The notes under the pieces were generated by a model. The model was not told where the DNA came from and did not search any database. It worked only from the letters and a program-made list of their open reading frames with translations. This document shows, piece after piece, positions 63,471 to 64,000 of a DNA stretch of 64,000 bases. The translations under genes were made by a program, and so were the position numbers. Origin of the DNA: Galeruca laticollis (taxonomy: Eukaryota > Arthropoda > Insecta > Coleoptera > Chrysomelidae); the NCBI GenBank assembly GCA_963921935.1, contig OY998176.1, positions 47,641,813 through 47,705,812 of the forward strand. Direction: 5' to 3'. Each line of letters opens with the position of its first letter. Position 1 is the first letter of the stretch.

Positions 63471-64000
63471 ACTAATACTTTTTATAACTCCTATACTTAC
63501 AAATTTTTATTACACATTTTTAATTTTACTCATTATGATATATGGATATAAAAAGTTGAACTTCTTTCATCTCTAAATGATTTTGTGATTAATATCATTC
63601 TGAATTTAAAATGACCTTTTATTTTTTCATGTGTTTACACATTTCCTTTTAACTTATAACTTTGCTCACTTGTGATTCAATATGCTGCTACTTTGCTCAC
63701 TATTTTTAGTTGAATCATAATGAATTTGCTCACAACTGTGGAAAAATTCCTTTTCTTATTATCTAAATTTAATATATTATGTCCTATCTCTTCTTTTCAC
63801 GTTAATTAACTTTTAATCTCTTTTTAGTGTGATTTTTATATAAAAAAATATAAACTTCTAAATGATTATCGAAATACTAAACAGTAACTAGGATTCTAGT
63901 TAACCAAAACATTCTTTTGAGGTAAGTCATCTCTATAAACTTTTAAATTTTCTTGTAAAAAATGTGTCCTTTGAAATTAGTCAAATTGTTATACCACGGA
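63471..64000. other. AT-rich DNA to window end
   Basis: No coding or repeat signal; the words TTTGCTCAC and TTGAATCATAATG recur at about 63662-63735, too weakly to call a repeat. Confidence 0.4.

Noticed and set aside
1..64000. CRISPR array, bacterial operons, rRNA or tRNA genes
   Set aside because: No regularly spaced repeats with unique spacers, no Shine-Dalgarno/operon layout and no cloverleaf with A and B boxes were seen; the tRNA-like string at 27879-27896 is only an 18-nt PBS complement.

Overview
The window looks like intergenic DNA from an insect nuclear genome. It is strongly AT-rich, has introns and microsatellites, and is packed with arthropod transposable elements: mariner, a spliced Tc1/IS630-like element, Gypsy, BEL/Pao, Penelope-like, RTE, R4/Dong-like, Jockey and CR1-like LINEs. 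I found no convincing host protein-coding gene, tRNA, rRNA or CRISPR array. A beetle is plausible, because very long Gypsy LTRs are known from Tribolium, but the order cannot be fixed from the sequence.

Layout: 0-5 kb holds decayed LINE and Penelope-like (PLE) remnants, including two PLE N-terminal pieces head to head, and a 676-bp inverted-repeat element. 5.4-8.0 kb holds two BEL/Pao fragments fused in tandem. 8.3-8.6 kb is a near-perfect 90-bp-arm hairpin flanked by a 14-bp direct repeat; relatives lie at 30.2 kb and 63.2 kb. 8.9-11.7 kb carries rearranged copies of a multicopy gene family with HEEADT and TGCD motifs. 12.07-13.41 kb is an apparently intact mariner. 13.44-23.38 kb is a nearly 10-kb Gypsy-type retrotransposon on the minus strand with 2.2-kb, almost identical LTRs, a canonical -1 slippery site between gag and protease, and no integrase core. 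23.44-25.85 kb is a PLE with reverse transcriptase and GIY-YIG endonuclease, joined to a 5' Gypsy fragment (25.9-28.2 kb) whose gag starts with a SAP domain.

28-41 kb is mostly quiet AT-rich DNA with a LINE 3' end, a deleted DUF4817-type transposase, a degenerate relative of the large Gypsy element (34.3-36.2 kb), a PLE end (37.7-38.2 kb) and a gag remnant. 41.4-44.8 kb is a 3.37-kb Tc1/IS630-like transposon with TIRs, TA flanks and an intron. LINEs dominate the rest: R4/Dong-like (44.9-47.3 kb), RTE-like with ORF1 (47.8-50.4 kb), Jockey-like pieces (50.4-52.0 kb), a long CR1-like RT ORF (54.2-55.8 kb) and a degenerate but nearly complete Jockey element (59.0-62.9 kb). Gypsy and Tc1 scraps lie at 56.4-58.2 kb.

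The coding parts do not form a pathway; they are independent selfish elements of different ages. The youngest by eye are the mariner (complete ORF and TIRs) and the large Gypsy element (about five LTR differences). Recurrent themes are insertion into or next to (TA)n tracts, 3' ends of PLEs abutting (TA)n, and the hairpin repeat family, which I could not assign to any known class.
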